NCBI RefSeq assembly: GCF_000445105.1
Contig: NZ_ATDP01000094.1
Location: forward strand, 1 to 64,000
DNA from: Sphingobium lactosutens DS20
Lineage (GTDB): Bacteria; Pseudomonadota; Alphaproteobacteria; Sphingomonadales; Sphingomonadaceae
Direction of reading: 5' to 3'
DNA: 64,000 nucleotides
Numbering within the stretch: the first letter of the stretch is position 1; every line of letters begins with the position of its first letter. Position numbers and translations under genes: made by a program. The notes under the pieces are model-generated. The model worked only from the letters and a program-made list of their open reading frames with translations. It had not been told where the DNA came from and did not search any database. Below, piece by piece: positions 1 to 11,127 of this stretch.

Positions 1-653
1 GGGGCGAGAGGAGCGCGCGCGGCGTCGGACGACCGGCGGCGACGTTGCAGGAGGATGGCGCCAAGGATAGCGAGCAGAGCCACGACGACGCCAATGATCC
101 ACGATAGCGCCGACGCCGCCTGCTGCGGGGCGGGCGCGAGCGAGGGCGATGGTTCGCGGGCAGCGTCCGGTGTCGCGGCATTTTCCACGGGCGCAGGAGG
201 TGACGCTGGCGCTGGCGCTGGGGCGGGCGCAGCCTCGTTGGCCGGGGCTGGCGTCGTCTGCGGTTCCGGCTCGACGGGTTCGGACGGCGGCGACGCGCGG
301 GTTGAGGCGTCGCGCTCGGTCGATGGCGCTGCGCGAGACGTTTGCGATCGGGGCGGCGACGCCTGTGGCCGGGGCGTTGCGGGCACCGGCTGCACGGTGG
401 CCGGCGGCGGCGTCAATGTTGGCGCGGTGACGGGCGGACTGGCTGCTGGCGCACTGGTTGCTGGAGGACTTGCGCGCGGCGTGACCGGATCGCGGTAGAC
501 GTCGAGTTCAGGCCCTTGGCGATCGGGGTCGGGCGCGGGGCGGGACGGCGGCAGGGAAAATCCGCCGCTTGGCTGCTGCGTGTCCTGCGCGGCGAGCGGC
601 GCGGCCATCAGCAATGGCGCGGCGATCCATAACGAACGAATAAGAGACCCCAT
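1..653 (-). CDS. Secreted, membrane-anchored Pro/Ala-rich protein (partial at left edge)
   Basis: Reading leftward from an ATG at 653 the frame stays open to base 1, so the 3' end lies outside the window and at least 217 residues are visible. The first 22 or so residues look like a Sec signal peptide ending in a LAAQ-type cleavage region. A low-complexity stretch of about 150 residues rich in Pro, Ala, Ser and Thr follows, then one clear transmembrane segment (about residues 182-200, SWIIGVVVALLAILGAILL) and an RRRR stop-transfer patch. The seen topology is therefore a periplasmic Pro-rich arm with one membrane anchor. I do not recognise a family. The upstream gene queF is divergent. The Pro/Ala tract could be a wall-spanning spacer, which is inference only. 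Confidence 0.6.
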   Translation of the reverse strand, partial: MGSLIRSLWIAAPLLMAAPLAAQDTQQPSGGFSLPPSRPAPDPDRQGPELDVYRDPVTPRASPPATSAPAASPPVTAPTLTPPPATVQPVPATPRPQASPPRSQTSRAAPSTERDASTRASPPSEPVEPEPQTTPAPANEAAPAPAPAPASPPAPVENAATPDAAREPSPSLAPAPQQAASALSWIIGVVVALLAILGAILLQRRRRSSDAARAPLA

Positions 654-741
654 CGCTAAGCCAAGGCACAAGACGCACTGAACCGCAAGTGAACAATGCG
701 CGGCGATGACATCAGCCGTGCGATCGCGTAGATGCGCGGTC

Positions 742-1203
742 ATGACCGACCTTCCCACCACGCCGATTCATCTGGGCCAGACCAGCGCCCTGCCCGCTTC
801 GCCGCAGGACGCCGTCCTGGACTATGTGCCCAATCCCCGGCCCGGCCGCCCCTATCTGGTGCGCTTCACCGCGCCCGAATTCACGTCGCTCTGCCCCGTG
901 ACCGGCCAGCCGGATTTCGCCCATCTGGTGATCGATTATGCGCCCGGCGACACGATCGTCGAATCCAAATCGCTCAAGCTGTTCCTAGGTGCGTTCCGCA
1001 ACCATGCCGGTTTTCATGAGGATTGCACCGTGGGCATTGGCGAGCGGCTGTTCGCGGAAATGCGGCCGGTCTGGCTGCGCATCGGCGGATATTGGTATCC
1101 GCGCGGCGGCATTCCCATCGACGTGTTCTGGCAGTCGGGCGAGCCGCCGGCGGGCATGTGGCTGCCGCCGCAGGATGTGCCGGGCTATCGCGGGCGGGGC
1201 TGA
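742..1203 (+). CDS. queF: NADPH-dependent 7-cyano-7-deazaguanine reductase QueF
   Basis: This 153-residue protein is the short, single-domain form of QueF, a T-fold enzyme that reduces the nitrile preQ0 to preQ1 in queuosine biosynthesis. The catalytic cysteine sits in [12 protein letters not shown] and the substrate-binding QueF motif is [15 protein letters not shown] followed by a conserved HEDC. An in-frame reading extends upstream to 706, but family alignment begins at MTDLP, so the ATG at 742 is preferred. No strong ribosome binding site is visible. It is divergent from the left-edge gene, and the next gene downstream (an M1 peptidase) is 164 bases away and looks separately transcribed. 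No other queuosine genes are in the window. Confidence 0.93.
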   Translation: MTDLPTTPIHLGQTSALPASPQDAVLDYVPNPRPGRPYLVRFTAPEFTSLCPVTGQPDFAHLVIDYAPGDTIVESKSLKLFLGAFRNHAGFHEDCTVGIGERLFAEMRPVWLRIGGYWYPRGGIPIDVFWQSGEPPAGMWLPPQDVPGYRGRG

Positions 1204-1367
1204 CGGCCGCGCTCATGTGTTTGACGAACGGGCAACAGACATCGACCAACGACAGGGCTGAGCGGCGTGATCGCTTGACCGATGCGACGAAACGGTTGAT
1301 CTCGCGTTCATCGGGCGAGAGATATAATCTCATCAGCCTTTCAAGACGTGTCGGAGTCTGTCATCCC

Positions 1368-4019
1368 ATGAGCCTTGCCAAAATCCTGCCGCTGCTGATC
1401 GCGGCCGCCCCCGTCGCCCTTGCCACACCCGCGCTGGCGCAGGGCGCCGCGCCCACTGGCCCGGCGGCCGGCATCACCACGCAATTGCCGCGCGGCGCCG
1501 CGCCCAGCCACTACACCATCGAGGTGACGCCCGACGCGGCCAACCTGCGCTTCACCGGCAACACCGTCATCGACGTGACCGTCAGCCAGACCATGCCGCA
1601 GCTGGTGCTGAACGCCGCCGACCTGACCTTTGGCGACGTGACGCTGACCCCGTCGAGCGGCCGCGCCATGAAGGGCAAGGCGACGGTCGATGCACAGGCG
1701 CAGACCGTCAGCCTGGATTTCGGCAAGCCGGTTGCGCCGGGCAATTACCGGCTGGCCATCGCCTATGCCGGCGTCATCAACCAACAGGCGAACGGCCTGT
1801 TCGCGCTCGACTACACCAATAATGACGGCCAGGCGAAGCGCGCGCTGTTTACCCAGTTCGAAGCGCCCGATGCGCGCCGTTTCGTGCCGAGCTGGGACGA
1901 GCCGAGCTACAAGGCGACATTCGACCTCAGCGCCGTCATCCCCACGGGGCTGATGGCGGTCGGCAATATGCCGGTCAAATCAACGGCGGACATGGGCGGC
2001 GGCAAGACCCGTGTGACATTTGGCACCAGCCCCAAAATGTCGACCTATCTGCTGTTCTTTGGCCTGGGCGAACTGGAACGCGCCACCAAGATGGCCGGCC
2101 AGACCGAAGTCGGCGTGATCACCGGCAAGGGCAATACGGGCAAGGCGCAGCTGGCGCTTGACGCGTCGGCCAGCATCCTGCCCTATTTCAACGACTATTT
2201 CGGCGTGCCCTTCCCCCTGCCCAAGCTCGACAATGTGGCGGGGCCGGGCCAGAGCCAGTTTTTCAGCGCGATGGAAAATTGGGGCGCGATCTTCACCTTC
2301 GAACGGGCGCTGCTGGTCGATCCGCGCTTCACGTCGGAAGCGACCAAACGGCGCATCTACGAAACCGTCGCGCACGAAATGGCGCACCAGTGGTTCGGCG
2401 ACCTCGTCACCATGGCGTGGTGGGACGATCTGTGGCTGAACGAAGGCTTTGCCAGCTGGATGGCGACCAAGGTGACGGACAAGCTGCAACCCGAATGGGA
2501 AATGCTGCTGACGCGCGTCGACGGGCGCGAGGCGGCGATGAGCCTCGATTCGCTCGCCACTACCCATCCGGTCGTGCAGAAGATCACCACCGTCGATCAG
2601 GTGAACCAGGCGTTCGACGCCATCACCTATCAAAAGGGTGAAGCGGTCATCACCATGCTGGAGGGCTATGCCGGCGAGGATGCGTGGAAGTCGGGCATTC
2701 AGGCCTATATGAAGGCCCATGCCTATGGCAACACCGTCACCGACGACCTGTGGAAGGCGGTCGAGGGCGCGGGCGCGAAGGGGCTGGTCAGCATTGCCCA
2801 TGACTTCACCAGCCAGCCGGGCATTCCGCTGGTCAAGGTGGACAGCGCCCAGTGCCAAGGCGGGCAGACCGTCCTGACCCTGAGCCAGGGTGAATATAGC
2901 CGCGACCAGAAGAATAAAACGCCGCTCAGCTGGAATGTGCCGGTCAAGGCGCAGACGGTCGGTGGTGAGGCGCAACGCCTGATCCTGCAGGGCAAGGGGC
3001 AGGTCACGCTGCCCGAATGCGGCGCCTATGTCGTCAATGCGGGCCAGACGGGCTATTATCGCTCGCTCTATCCGCAAGCCAATGTGAAGGCGCTGGCGAA
3101 AGACTTCACCAAGTTGGCGAGCATCGACCAAACCGGCCTGCTGGCCGACAATTTCGCGCTGGGCCTGGGCGGATATCAGCCGATCGGGCTGGCGCTCGAT
3201 CTGGTCGACGCGGTGCCGGCGAGCGCCAGCCCCGCCGTGCTGGCCGAAGTGCCCGGCTATCTGGGCAGCGCCTACGACATGCTGGATGGCGACAAGGCCG
3301 CGCAGGATCGCGTCGTCGCCTATAGCGCGCGCAAGCTGACGCCTGTGCTCACCACGATCGGCTATGACGCCAAGGCGGGCGAAGGGTCGCAGGTGCCGGT
3401 GCTGCGCTCCGCGCTGGTGTCGACGCTGGGCGACATGGGCGACCAGGCGGTGGTGGCCGAGGCCAATCGCCGCTTTGCCGCGCTGGACAGCGATCCGACC
3501 GCGCTGGACGGACCGCTGCGCAATGTGTGGCTGGGCATCATCGCGAAAAATGCCGATCAGGCGACCTGGGACAAGCTGCGCGCCATGGCCAAGGGGGCGA
3601 AGACCGACCTGGAAAAGAGCACGCTCTATGCATTGCTGGGCGGTGCGCGTGACGAAAAGCTGGCCGCGCAGGCGCTGGACCTGGCGCTGACCGACGAGCC
3701 GGGCAAGACCACCAGCGCCGCGATCATCGGGCAGGTCGGCTATGAGCATCCAATGCAGGCGGTGGACTTCGTACTGGCGCACCGGGCGCAATATGAGGCG
3801 CTGATCGACGTGTCGGCGCGCAGCCAGGCGCTCGCGCGGCTGGGTGGCGGTTCGGCCGACCCGGCGATGGCGACCAAGCTGGACGCCTATGCCACCCAAT
3901 ATCTGACGCCGGAATCGCGCAAGGTCGTCGACCGCGCCATCGCGTCGGTCAAGACGCGCGTGGAAACGCGGCAAAGGTTGAAGGCGCCCCTCGCAAGCTG
4001 GTTCGCAGCCAAGCGGTGA
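1368..4019 (+). CDS. M1 family metallopeptidase (aminopeptidase), exported
   Basis: The 883-residue product is a zinc aminopeptidase of family M1. The exopeptidase motif appears as SAMENWGAIFTFE (GAMEN-type) and the zinc site as HEMAHQWFGD followed 18 residues on by NEGFASW, giving HExxH-x18-E. A C-terminal helical ERAP1-like domain fills roughly the last 300 residues. The ATG at 1368 starts a clear Sec signal peptide (MSLAKILPLLIAAAPVALA, ending ALAQG), so the enzyme probably acts in the periplasm on exogenous or turnover peptides. The longer frame reaching back to 1023 overlaps queF and lacks a signal, so it is rejected. A second M1 enzyme, the cytosolic PepN type, lies at 21137-23731. The gene ends at a strong bidirectional terminator. 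Confidence 0.93.
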   Translation: MSLAKILPLLIAAAPVALATPALAQGAAPTGPAAGITTQLPRGAAPSHYTIEVTPDAANLRFTGNTVIDVTVSQTMPQLVLNAADLTFGDVTLTPSSGRAMKGKATVDAQAQTVSLDFGKPVAPGNYRLAIAYAGVINQQANGLFALDYTNNDGQAKRALFTQFEAPDARRFVPSWDEPSYKATFDLSAVIPTGLMAVGNMPVKSTADMGGGKTRVTFGTSPKMSTYLLFFGLGELERATKMAGQTEVGVITGKGNTGKAQLALDASASILPYFNDYFGVPFPLPKLDNVAGPGQSQFFSAMENWGAIFTFERALLVDPRFTSEATKRRIYETVAHEMAHQWFGDLVTMAWWDDLWLNEGFASWMATKVTDKLQPEWEMLLTRVDGREAAMSLDSLATTHPVVQKITTVDQVNQAFDAITYQKGEAVITMLEGYAGEDAWKSGIQAYMKAHAYGNTVTDDLWKAVEGAGAKGLVSIAHDFTSQPGIPLVKVDSAQCQGGQTVLTLSQGEYSRDQKNKTPLSWNVPVKAQTVGGEAQRLILQGKGQVTLPECGAYVVNAGQTGYYRSLYPQANVKALAKDFTKLASIDQTGLLADNFALGLGGYQPIGLALDLVDAVPASASPAVLAEVPGYLGSAYDMLDGDKAAQDRVVAYSARKLTPVLTTIGYDAKAGEGSQVPVLRSALVSTLGDMGDQAVVAEANRRFAALDSDPTALDGPLRNVWLGIIAKNADQATWDKLRAMAKGAKTDLEKSTLYALLGGARDEKLAAQALDLALTDEPGKTTSAAIIGQVGYEHPMQAVDFVLAHRAQYEALIDVSARSQALARLGGGSADPAMATKLDAYATQYLTPESRKVVDRAIASVKTRVETRQRLKAPLASWFAAKR

Positions 4020-4024
4020 CGCAA

Positions 4025-4054
4025 AAAAGGGCGGCCCTGACGGGTCGCCCTTTT
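4025..4054. terminator. Bidirectional rho-independent terminator
   Basis: A 13-bp stem (4025-4037 with 4042-4054, one G-T pair) closes a TGAC loop. The left arm starts with AAAA and the right arm ends with TTTT, so it can terminate the M1 peptidase transcript rightward and the marC operon leftward. It lies between these convergent genes. Confidence 0.85.
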
Positions 4055-4078
4055 CGATTCAGCGATCGAGCGCGGCGG

Positions 4079-4696
4079 TCAGAAGCTGGCTTTCAGCCCG
4101 TCGATCACGAATTGCGCGGCCAGCGCCGCCAGCAGCACGCCCAGCAGCCGGGTGATGACCGCTTCGATCTTGTGCCCCAACAGCGCCATCAGCGGCCCTG
4201 CCGCGATCAGCGCGCCAAGCATCAGCAGCAACGTCACGACCACCGCGGCCAACACGACCATGCGTTCGACAAGGCCATCGGTGCGGGACATCAGCAGCAT
4301 CACTGTCGCGATGGACCCCGGCCCAGCGATCATCGGCATCGCCATGGGGAAGACGGAGACATCCTCCACCTCGGGCGTGTCGGCGATCTTCTGCGCCCTG
4401 TCCTCGCGGCGCTGGGTGCGTTTTTCGAACACCATGTCCATCGCGATGATGAAGAGCATGATGCCGCCGGCAATGCGGAAACTGTCCAGTTCGATCCCCA
4501 GCATGCCGAGCAGTTGCTTGCCCCATAAGGCGAAGACCAGCAGGATCGCGGCGGCGATGCCTACCGCGCGCACCGCCATCGCCCGGCGCTGCGCCGCGCT
4601 GGCGCCATTGGTGAGGCTGGCATAGATGGGCGCACAGCCCGGCGGGTCGATCACCACGAACAAGGTGACGAAGGCGGACAGGAACAGGGCGATCAT
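4079..4696 (-). CDS. MarC family integral membrane protein
   Basis: This 205-residue, strongly hydrophobic protein matches the MarC/UPF0056 family. It has about six membrane segments, with the N-terminal FVVIDPPGCAPIY signature of the family and a central cytosolic loop containing FEKRTQRRED. MarC proteins were once linked to multiple antibiotic resistance, but their function is still unsettled. It is the last gene of the leftward operon. Its ATG overlaps the TGA of the preceding gene by 4 bp (ATGA), indicating translational coupling. Transcription ends at the 4025-4054 hairpin. Confidence 0.88.
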   Translation of the reverse strand: MIALFLSAFVTLFVVIDPPGCAPIYASLTNGASAAQRRAMAVRAVGIAAAILLVFALWGKQLLGMLGIELDSFRIAGGIMLFIIAMDMVFEKRTQRREDRAQKIADTPEVEDVSVFPMAMPMIAGPGSIATVMLLMSRTDGLVERMVVLAAVVVTLLLMLGALIAAGPLMALLGHKIEAVITRLLGVLLAALAAQFVIDGLKASF

Positions 4697-5337
4697 GATC
4701 CGGCCTCCACGCTATCGTCGATGACGGTTTCATAGGCCGCGCCCGTCCACATGCGGACAGTGACGCGGCGGCTCTTGTCGGGGGCGACTTCGGCGGTCCA
4801 GAGCAGGCTGTCATCGACGGGCGGCGCGTCCTTGCCGTCCGCAGCAGGCGGGCCGTCTGGCCGGGCAGGGCGCTTGCAGGTGGCGACCTTGCCCGACAGG
4901 ATATCGGATGCGGGGCGTGGGCTGGCGAGCGTATCGCCATGATCCAGGATCCACTGCCAGCGCCCTTTCTTGTCGCGCCGCCAGATGGTGGTGAAATAGC
5001 CCACCGATCCGTCCGGGCGCTTCCAGTTGCCGGTGCTGGCCGCGAGCCGCCCGTCGCACGAGACATAGACGGTGGAGGGCGACCAGCTGACCGATGCCGG
5101 CGGGTCCGCCTGTTTCTTGAGCCAGTCCTTCGCCAGCACCTTGTCGGGCACGAACATCACCGCATCGTCGGCGGCGGTTTCGCGAAAGGCGGTCCATTGC
5201 CCCTCGTCCTGCGCCAGCCGGTTGAAGGCGATTTCGGCGGCGATCACCGAGCTGGGATCGGGCTGATAGCGCATCGGCGGGCGCGCCGCGACCAAGGCCG
5301 TAGCGCCGATCGCCAGCAAGACCAGCCGCGCGCTCAC
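4693..5337 (-). CDS. Exported NTF2-like (SnoaL/DUF4440-type) protein
   Basis: The 214-residue product has a short hydrophobic N-terminus ([18 protein letters not shown]), probably a signal peptide. A cone-shaped NTF2-like fold follows: an N-terminal helix with [16 protein letters not shown], then DDAVMFVPD and later strands [10 protein letters not shown] and [21 protein letters not shown]. This pattern is typical of DUF4440/SnoaL-like proteins, which bind small molecules or have lost activity. The C-terminal third (after about residue 140, rich in Pro and Asp) looks lineage-specific. The start is a GTG overlapping the folD stop (GTGA) and its own stop overlaps marC. No specific substrate can be inferred. 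Confidence 0.7.
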   Translation of the reverse strand: MSARLVLLAIGATALVAARPPMRYQPDPSSVIAAEIAFNRLAQDEGQWTAFRETAADDAVMFVPDKVLAKDWLKKQADPPASVSWSPSTVYVSCDGRLAASTGNWKRPDGSVGYFTTIWRRDKKGRWQWILDHGDTLASPRPASDILSGKVATCKRPARPDGPPAADGKDAPPVDDSLLWTAEVAPDKSRRVTVRMWTGAAYETVIDDSVEAGS

Positions 5338-6230
5338 AGGCCGTCCGGCTTCGTGAGGCCAGCGCGGGCGTGGGCGGCGACCAGCGTGTTGCGCAGCAGG
5401 ACCGCGATGGTCATCGGCCCGACACCGCCGGGAACGGGGGTGATCGCGCCGACATGGGCCAGCGCTTCGGCCGTGGCGACATCACCCACGATGCGGCTTT
5501 TTCCGGTGTCCTCGTCATCGGGGACGCGGTTGATGCCGACGTCGATCACGGTCGCGCCGGGCTTGATCCATTCGCCCTTGACCATTTCCGGGCGGCCCAC
5601 GGCCGCGACCACGATGTCGGCACGGTGGACGACGCTGGCCAGATCATGCGTGCGGCTGTGGGCGATGGTGACGGTCGCATTTTCGGCGAGCAGCAGTTGC
5701 GCCATCGGCTTGCCGACGATGTTGGAGCGGCCGATCACTACCGCTTCCTTGCCGCTGAGGTCGCCCAGTTCGTCCTTCAGCAGCATGATGCAGCCCATCG
5801 GCGTGCAGGGAACCAGCGCCTCCTGCCCCGTGGCGAGCCGGCCGGCGTTGACGACGTGGAACCCGTCGACATCCTTGGCCGGATCAATGGCGGCGATCAC
5901 GGCGGCTTCGTCGATATGGTCGGGCAGCGGCAGCTGGACGAGGATGCCGTCCACCCGATCGTCCTGGTTGAGTTCATCGATCAGGTCGAGCAGATCGTCT
6001 TGGCCGATCGTCGCTGGCCGCTTGAATTCGAAACTGTCCATGCCGACCGCGACCGTCATCTTGCCCTTGGAGCGGACATAGACGCTGCTGGCGGGGTCCT
6101 CCCCCACCAGCACCACCGCAAGGCCCGGCTTGCGTCCGGCCTGCTCGACGAAAGTCGGCACCGCCTGCGCGATCCGTTCGCGCAGACCCGCGGCGAATGC
6201 CTTGCCGTCGATGATCTTGCCGATGCTCAT
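5334..6230 (-). CDS. folD: Bifunctional methylenetetrahydrofolate dehydrogenase / methenyltetrahydrofolate cyclohydrolase FolD
   Basis: FolD interconverts 5,10-methylene-, 5,10-methenyl- and 10-formyl-tetrahydrofolate in one-carbon metabolism. The 298-residue length fits the family. The catalytic lysine lies in YVRSKGKM, the substrate region in [11 protein letters not shown] and PAKDVDGFH, and the NADP-binding motif is [17 protein letters not shown]. The C-terminal [16 protein letters not shown] signature is intact. A frame 5 codons longer exists, but the ATG at 6230 overlaps the preceding stop as ATGA, the same spacing as every other junction in this operon, so it is chosen. Confidence 0.97.
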   Translation of the reverse strand: MSIGKIIDGKAFAAGLRERIAQAVPTFVEQAGRKPGLAVVLVGEDPASSVYVRSKGKMTVAVGMDSFEFKRPATIGQDDLLDLIDELNQDDRVDGILVQLPLPDHIDEAAVIAAIDPAKDVDGFHVVNAGRLATGQEALVPCTPMGCIMLLKDELGDLSGKEAVVIGRSNIVGKPMAQLLLAENATVTIAHSRTHDLASVVHRADIVVAAVGRPEMVKGEWIKPGATVIDVGINRVPDDEDTGKSRIVGDVATAEALAHVGAITPVPGGVGPMTIAVLLRNTLVAAHARAGLTKPDGL

Positions 6231-6550
6231 ATCTGTTCCATCCACTGTTCGATGCAGGCGACAAGCCGGTCCTGCGCCCCGCCGCCGCCGATGATCCGCA
6301 GCCGCTTTAGCCGGTTGCCATCACCCGATTCCAGCATAATCGCGCTTTTCGGCCAATCCAACGCCTGGGCCAGCTGGGCGATGAGCGCGGCGTTGGCGCG
6401 GCCCTTTTCCGGCGCGGCGCGCACCCGCGCGGTAAGCCACAAGGCGTCCCTGTCGTCGCGCCAGACGCCGCCAATGTCCTGGCGGGCCGATCCGGGCGTC
6501 AGGCGGACCGCCAGCAGCAGATCCGCGCCCGACCGGCTCCAGACGGTCAC
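6227..6550 (-). CDS. DUF167 (YggU) family protein
   Basis: A 107-residue protein of the DUF167/UPF0235 family, recognised from the core [16 protein letters not shown] and the [20 protein letters not shown] signature, followed by a short strand and VRL-like end. The family adopts a small alpha/beta fold and often sits next to yggT, as here. Its biochemical role is unknown. The start is a GTG overlapping the yggT stop (GTGA at 6547-6550), and the stop overlaps folD. Confidence 0.88.
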   Translation of the reverse strand: MTVWSRSGADLLLAVRLTPGSARQDIGGVWRDDRDALWLTARVRAAPEKGRANAALIAQLAQALDWPKSAIMLESGDGNRLKRLRIIGGGGAQDRLVACIEQWMEQI

Positions 6551-6837
6551 ACGAAGCCGAAGAGCGGCGGCAATATGGCCTGGCGGATGATGAGGATGGC
6601 AAGCAGCACGACCATCGGCGACAGGTCAAGCGCGCCCAAGTCCGGCATCACCCGGCGAATGGGATTGTAGATGGGCGCGGTCATCCGGTCGAGTGCGACC
6701 ATGACGGTGCGCACGAAGTCATTGCCCATGTTGACGACGTTGAAGGCAATCAGCCAGCTCATGATCGCCTGAATGATGATGATCCACCACAGCACGTCGA
6801 GCAGGATGACGATGATCTGATAAAGCGCGTAGGCCAC
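6547..6837 (-). CDS. YggT family membrane protein
   Basis: This 96-residue protein has two hydrophobic segments (about residues 5-30 and 70-92) joined by a loop containing VALDRMTAPIYNPIRRVMPDLG. The TxPIxNPIRRxxP signature is diagnostic of the YggT/YlmG family. Relatives are linked to osmotic tolerance in E. coli and to division-site or thylakoid organisation in Gram-positives and chloroplasts. It begins with GTG and heads the operon yggT-DUF167-folD-NTF2-like-marC, whose promoter should lie in 6838-6942, although I cannot point to a convincing one. Confidence 0.9.
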   Translation of the reverse strand: MAYALYQIIVILLDVLWWIIIIQAIMSWLIAFNVVNMGNDFVRTVMVALDRMTAPIYNPIRRVMPDLGALDLSPMVVLLAILIIRQAILPPLFGFV

Positions 6838-6942
6838 AAGGGTCTCCGTAAAACCGTTGCCCCGGCTCTAGCCGAGGCGCGGGGGGCGGGACAAGCCATG
6901 TGCTGGCTCTTTTGGGCGAAGGGACGCGCACCCGGCGCGCCG

Positions 6943-7425
6943 CTATCCCGCGATCAGCCGGACATAGGCGCTGGCGACCCAGCCGCTGGCGCATGGTCCT
7001 TCATAGACCTGTTTGCGGTCCACCGGAGAGGATACGCCGCAATCGACAGTCGGGGCGCCATCTCCGTCCGCCGGAGCCGGGCGCACGACGACGCCCAGCC
7101 ATTTCTGGTCGATGCTGCGCGTGCAGACATGCAGCCGCGCGCCCTCCTCCAGGGTCGCGAGGCTCTTCGCTTCGGCGAAGGGGGCGGCGCGCAGGGGCAG
7201 GCCGTTGCCGCCCGCGCGCGTCACCTGCCCCATCACGCCGCAAGCGTCGAGGCGCGGGCCATCCTCCCCGATCGTCACCGGCCGCGCCAGCGTGGATTCG
7301 ATCCGGCTGTCGGGCACGACATCCCGCGGCGCCCCGGCAAGCGAGCTGTTGGGCAGCTGCTCATAGACGTCGTTGCTTTGCGAACAGGCGGCGAGCACCA
7401 GCATCAGGGCAGGGACAATGCGCAT
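6943..7425 (-). CDS. Putative lipoprotein with SH3-like domain
   Basis: The 160-residue product begins with MRIVPALMLVLAAC, a short lipoprotein signal with lipobox LAAC, so it is probably lipid-anchored in the envelope. The mature part contains a stretch (LPLRAAPFAEAKSLATLEEGARLHVC then KWLGVVV and GWVASAYVRLI) laid out like a bacterial SH3 domain, with WVASAYV as the typical last strand. Such domains usually bind peptidoglycan peptides or proteins. Several cysteines (about 4 in the mature chain) could pair in the periplasm. It is divergent from gyrB with 86 bases between. Confidence 0.7.
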   Translation of the reverse strand: MRIVPALMLVLAACSQSNDVYEQLPNSSLAGAPRDVVPDSRIESTLARPVTIGEDGPRLDACGVMGQVTRAGGNGLPLRAAPFAEAKSLATLEEGARLHVCTRSIDQKWLGVVVRPAPADGDGAPTVDCGVSSPVDRKQVYEGPCASGWVASAYVRLIAG

Positions 7426-7481
7426 GGAAAGCGTGATAGACCGGGCGGGACGCCGGGGAAAGACGCCATGTTTCGCTTTAG

Positions 7482-10019
<2,538 letters not shown>

Positions 10020-10020
10020 G

Positions 10021-10581
10021 ATGGAGCCGGTTCGGTGCAGCTGGTGTGGCGCCGATCCGCTCTATCGCGCCTATCATGATGACGAGTGGGGCGTCCCGCA
10101 GCGCGATTCGCGCATGCTGTGGGAAATGCTGATGCTGGAGGGGTTTCAGGCGGGCCTGTCCTGGATCACCATTTTGCGCAAGCGGGACGCGTTTCGCGCC
10201 GCCTTTGCCGGTTTCGACCCGGACCGGGTGGCGGCGTTCGCGCCTGCGGATGTCGAGCGGCTGATGGGCGATCCCGGCATCGTACGAGCGCGCGCGAAGA
10301 TAGAAGCGACAATCACGGGCGCACGCATCTATTGCGCGATGCGCGAGCAAGGTGAGGATTTCGCGAAGTACGCCTGGGCTTTCGTGGATGGGCGACCGAT
10401 CCGCAATGACGGGCGGACATTCCCGGCCAAGACCGCTCTATCGGAAAGCATCTCCAAGGATTTAAAGCAGTGCGGTTTCAAATTTGTCGGCCCGACGATC
10501 GTCTATGCCTGGATGCAGGCGACGGGGCTGGTGAATGACCATGCGGCCGAGTGCTTCCGCCGCGAAGCGGTGGCGGGATGA
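10021..10581 (+). CDS. tag: DNA-3-methyladenine glycosylase I
   Basis: Tag removes 3-methyladenine from alkylated DNA. The 186-residue protein shows the N-terminal RCSWCGADPLYRAYHDDEWG and FQAGLSWITILRKRDAF motifs of the family. The zinc ligands are expected from the first cysteine and histidine of that segment plus the C-terminal His and Cys in NDHAAECFR. It starts one base after the gyrB stop and its TGA overlaps the ATG of the following lipoprotein gene, so gyrB-tag-lipoprotein is probably one transcript. Confidence 0.95.
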   Translation: MEPVRCSWCGADPLYRAYHDDEWGVPQRDSRMLWEMLMLEGFQAGLSWITILRKRDAFRAAFAGFDPDRVAAFAPADVERLMGDPGIVRARAKIEATITGARIYCAMREQGEDFAKYAWAFVDGRPIRNDGRTFPAKTALSESISKDLKQCGFKFVGPTIVYAWMQATGLVNDHAAECFRREAVAG

Positions 10582-11090
10582 GGCTGGCGGCCCTGCTGCT
10601 GCTGGCACTGCCAGTCGGATGCGGGGACGAGCCGAAGACGGTGGTGAATGCTGCTGGAATCGAGCGGAAGGCGGACGCGGTGCGCGCACCGGTGGTTCCC
10701 GAACCTGCAAAGTCCGACACCGATGGCGACAGATCGACGGCGGTTGCGCAACCGGCCAAGCCTTTGGTTTCACGTGGAACATCGCCGTCCAGTCCGGCTC
10801 CGCCCGACTACCGCGCCATCGGCACCGAACCCTTTTGGGCCGTCACCGTCCGGGGGGCGACGGCGATACTGGAGCGGCCCGATGCGCCAGCCCTGCGTTA
10901 CAGCGTGCGGGAGGACAGCGACGGCACGTCGCTGCGTTATCTGGGCGACGGCTTCACCATGGCGATCAGCGAGGGTCCGTGCAGCGACGGGATGAGCGAC
11001 GCGCTCTGGTCCGACCGGGTGCAGATCGCCTTTGCGCAAGGCGTCCTGAAAGGATGCGGGGGCATTCGCGAAGAGGATCGGGGTTTCTGA
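10578..11090 (+). CDS. Putative lipoprotein, COG3650-like
   Basis: The ATG at 10578 overlaps the tag stop (ATGA) and begins MRLAALLLLALPVGCGDEP, a lipoprotein signal with Cys at residue 15. The 170-residue chain has a disordered Ala/Pro-rich linker to about residue 75, then a globular part starting YRAIGTEPFWAVTVRG, the typical opening of COG3650/META-like predicted envelope proteins, ending FAQGVLKGCGGIREED. An in-frame reading back to 10551 is possible but lacks a signal. Function is unknown. The gene also contains a parS-like palindrome at 10766-10781. Confidence 0.72.
   Translation: MRLAALLLLALPVGCGDEPKTVVNAAGIERKADAVRAPVVPEPAKSDTDGDRSTAVAQPAKPLVSRGTSPSSPAPPDYRAIGTEPFWAVTVRGATAILERPDAPALRYSVREDSDGTSLRYLGDGFTMAISEGPCSDGMSDALWSDRVQIAFAQGVLKGCGGIREEDRGF
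10766..10781. promoter_or_regulatory. parS-like ParB binding site (outlying)
   Basis: GGTTTCACGTGGAACA contains the core GTTNCACGTGNAAC of ParB/Spo0J parS sites. The first base deviates from TGTT and the two half-sites are of mixed T/G type. It lies about 14 kb from parB inside a coding region. Confidence 0.6.
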
Positions 11091-11127
11091 TCCGCAAATC
11101 GTTAAGAAAGGAAAAGGAGATGCGATC

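Noticed and set aside
1296..1328. TTGATC ... TATAAT promoter before the M1 peptidase
   Set aside because: The TATAAT (1323-1328) is good, but the spacer is 21 bases, too long for a standard sigma-70 promoter.
1980..3974. 664-residue open frame on the minus strand inside the M1 peptidase gene
   Set aside because: It is antisense to a gene with full M1 motifs; GC-rich codon bias leaves long open antisense frames and the product has no recognisable domain.
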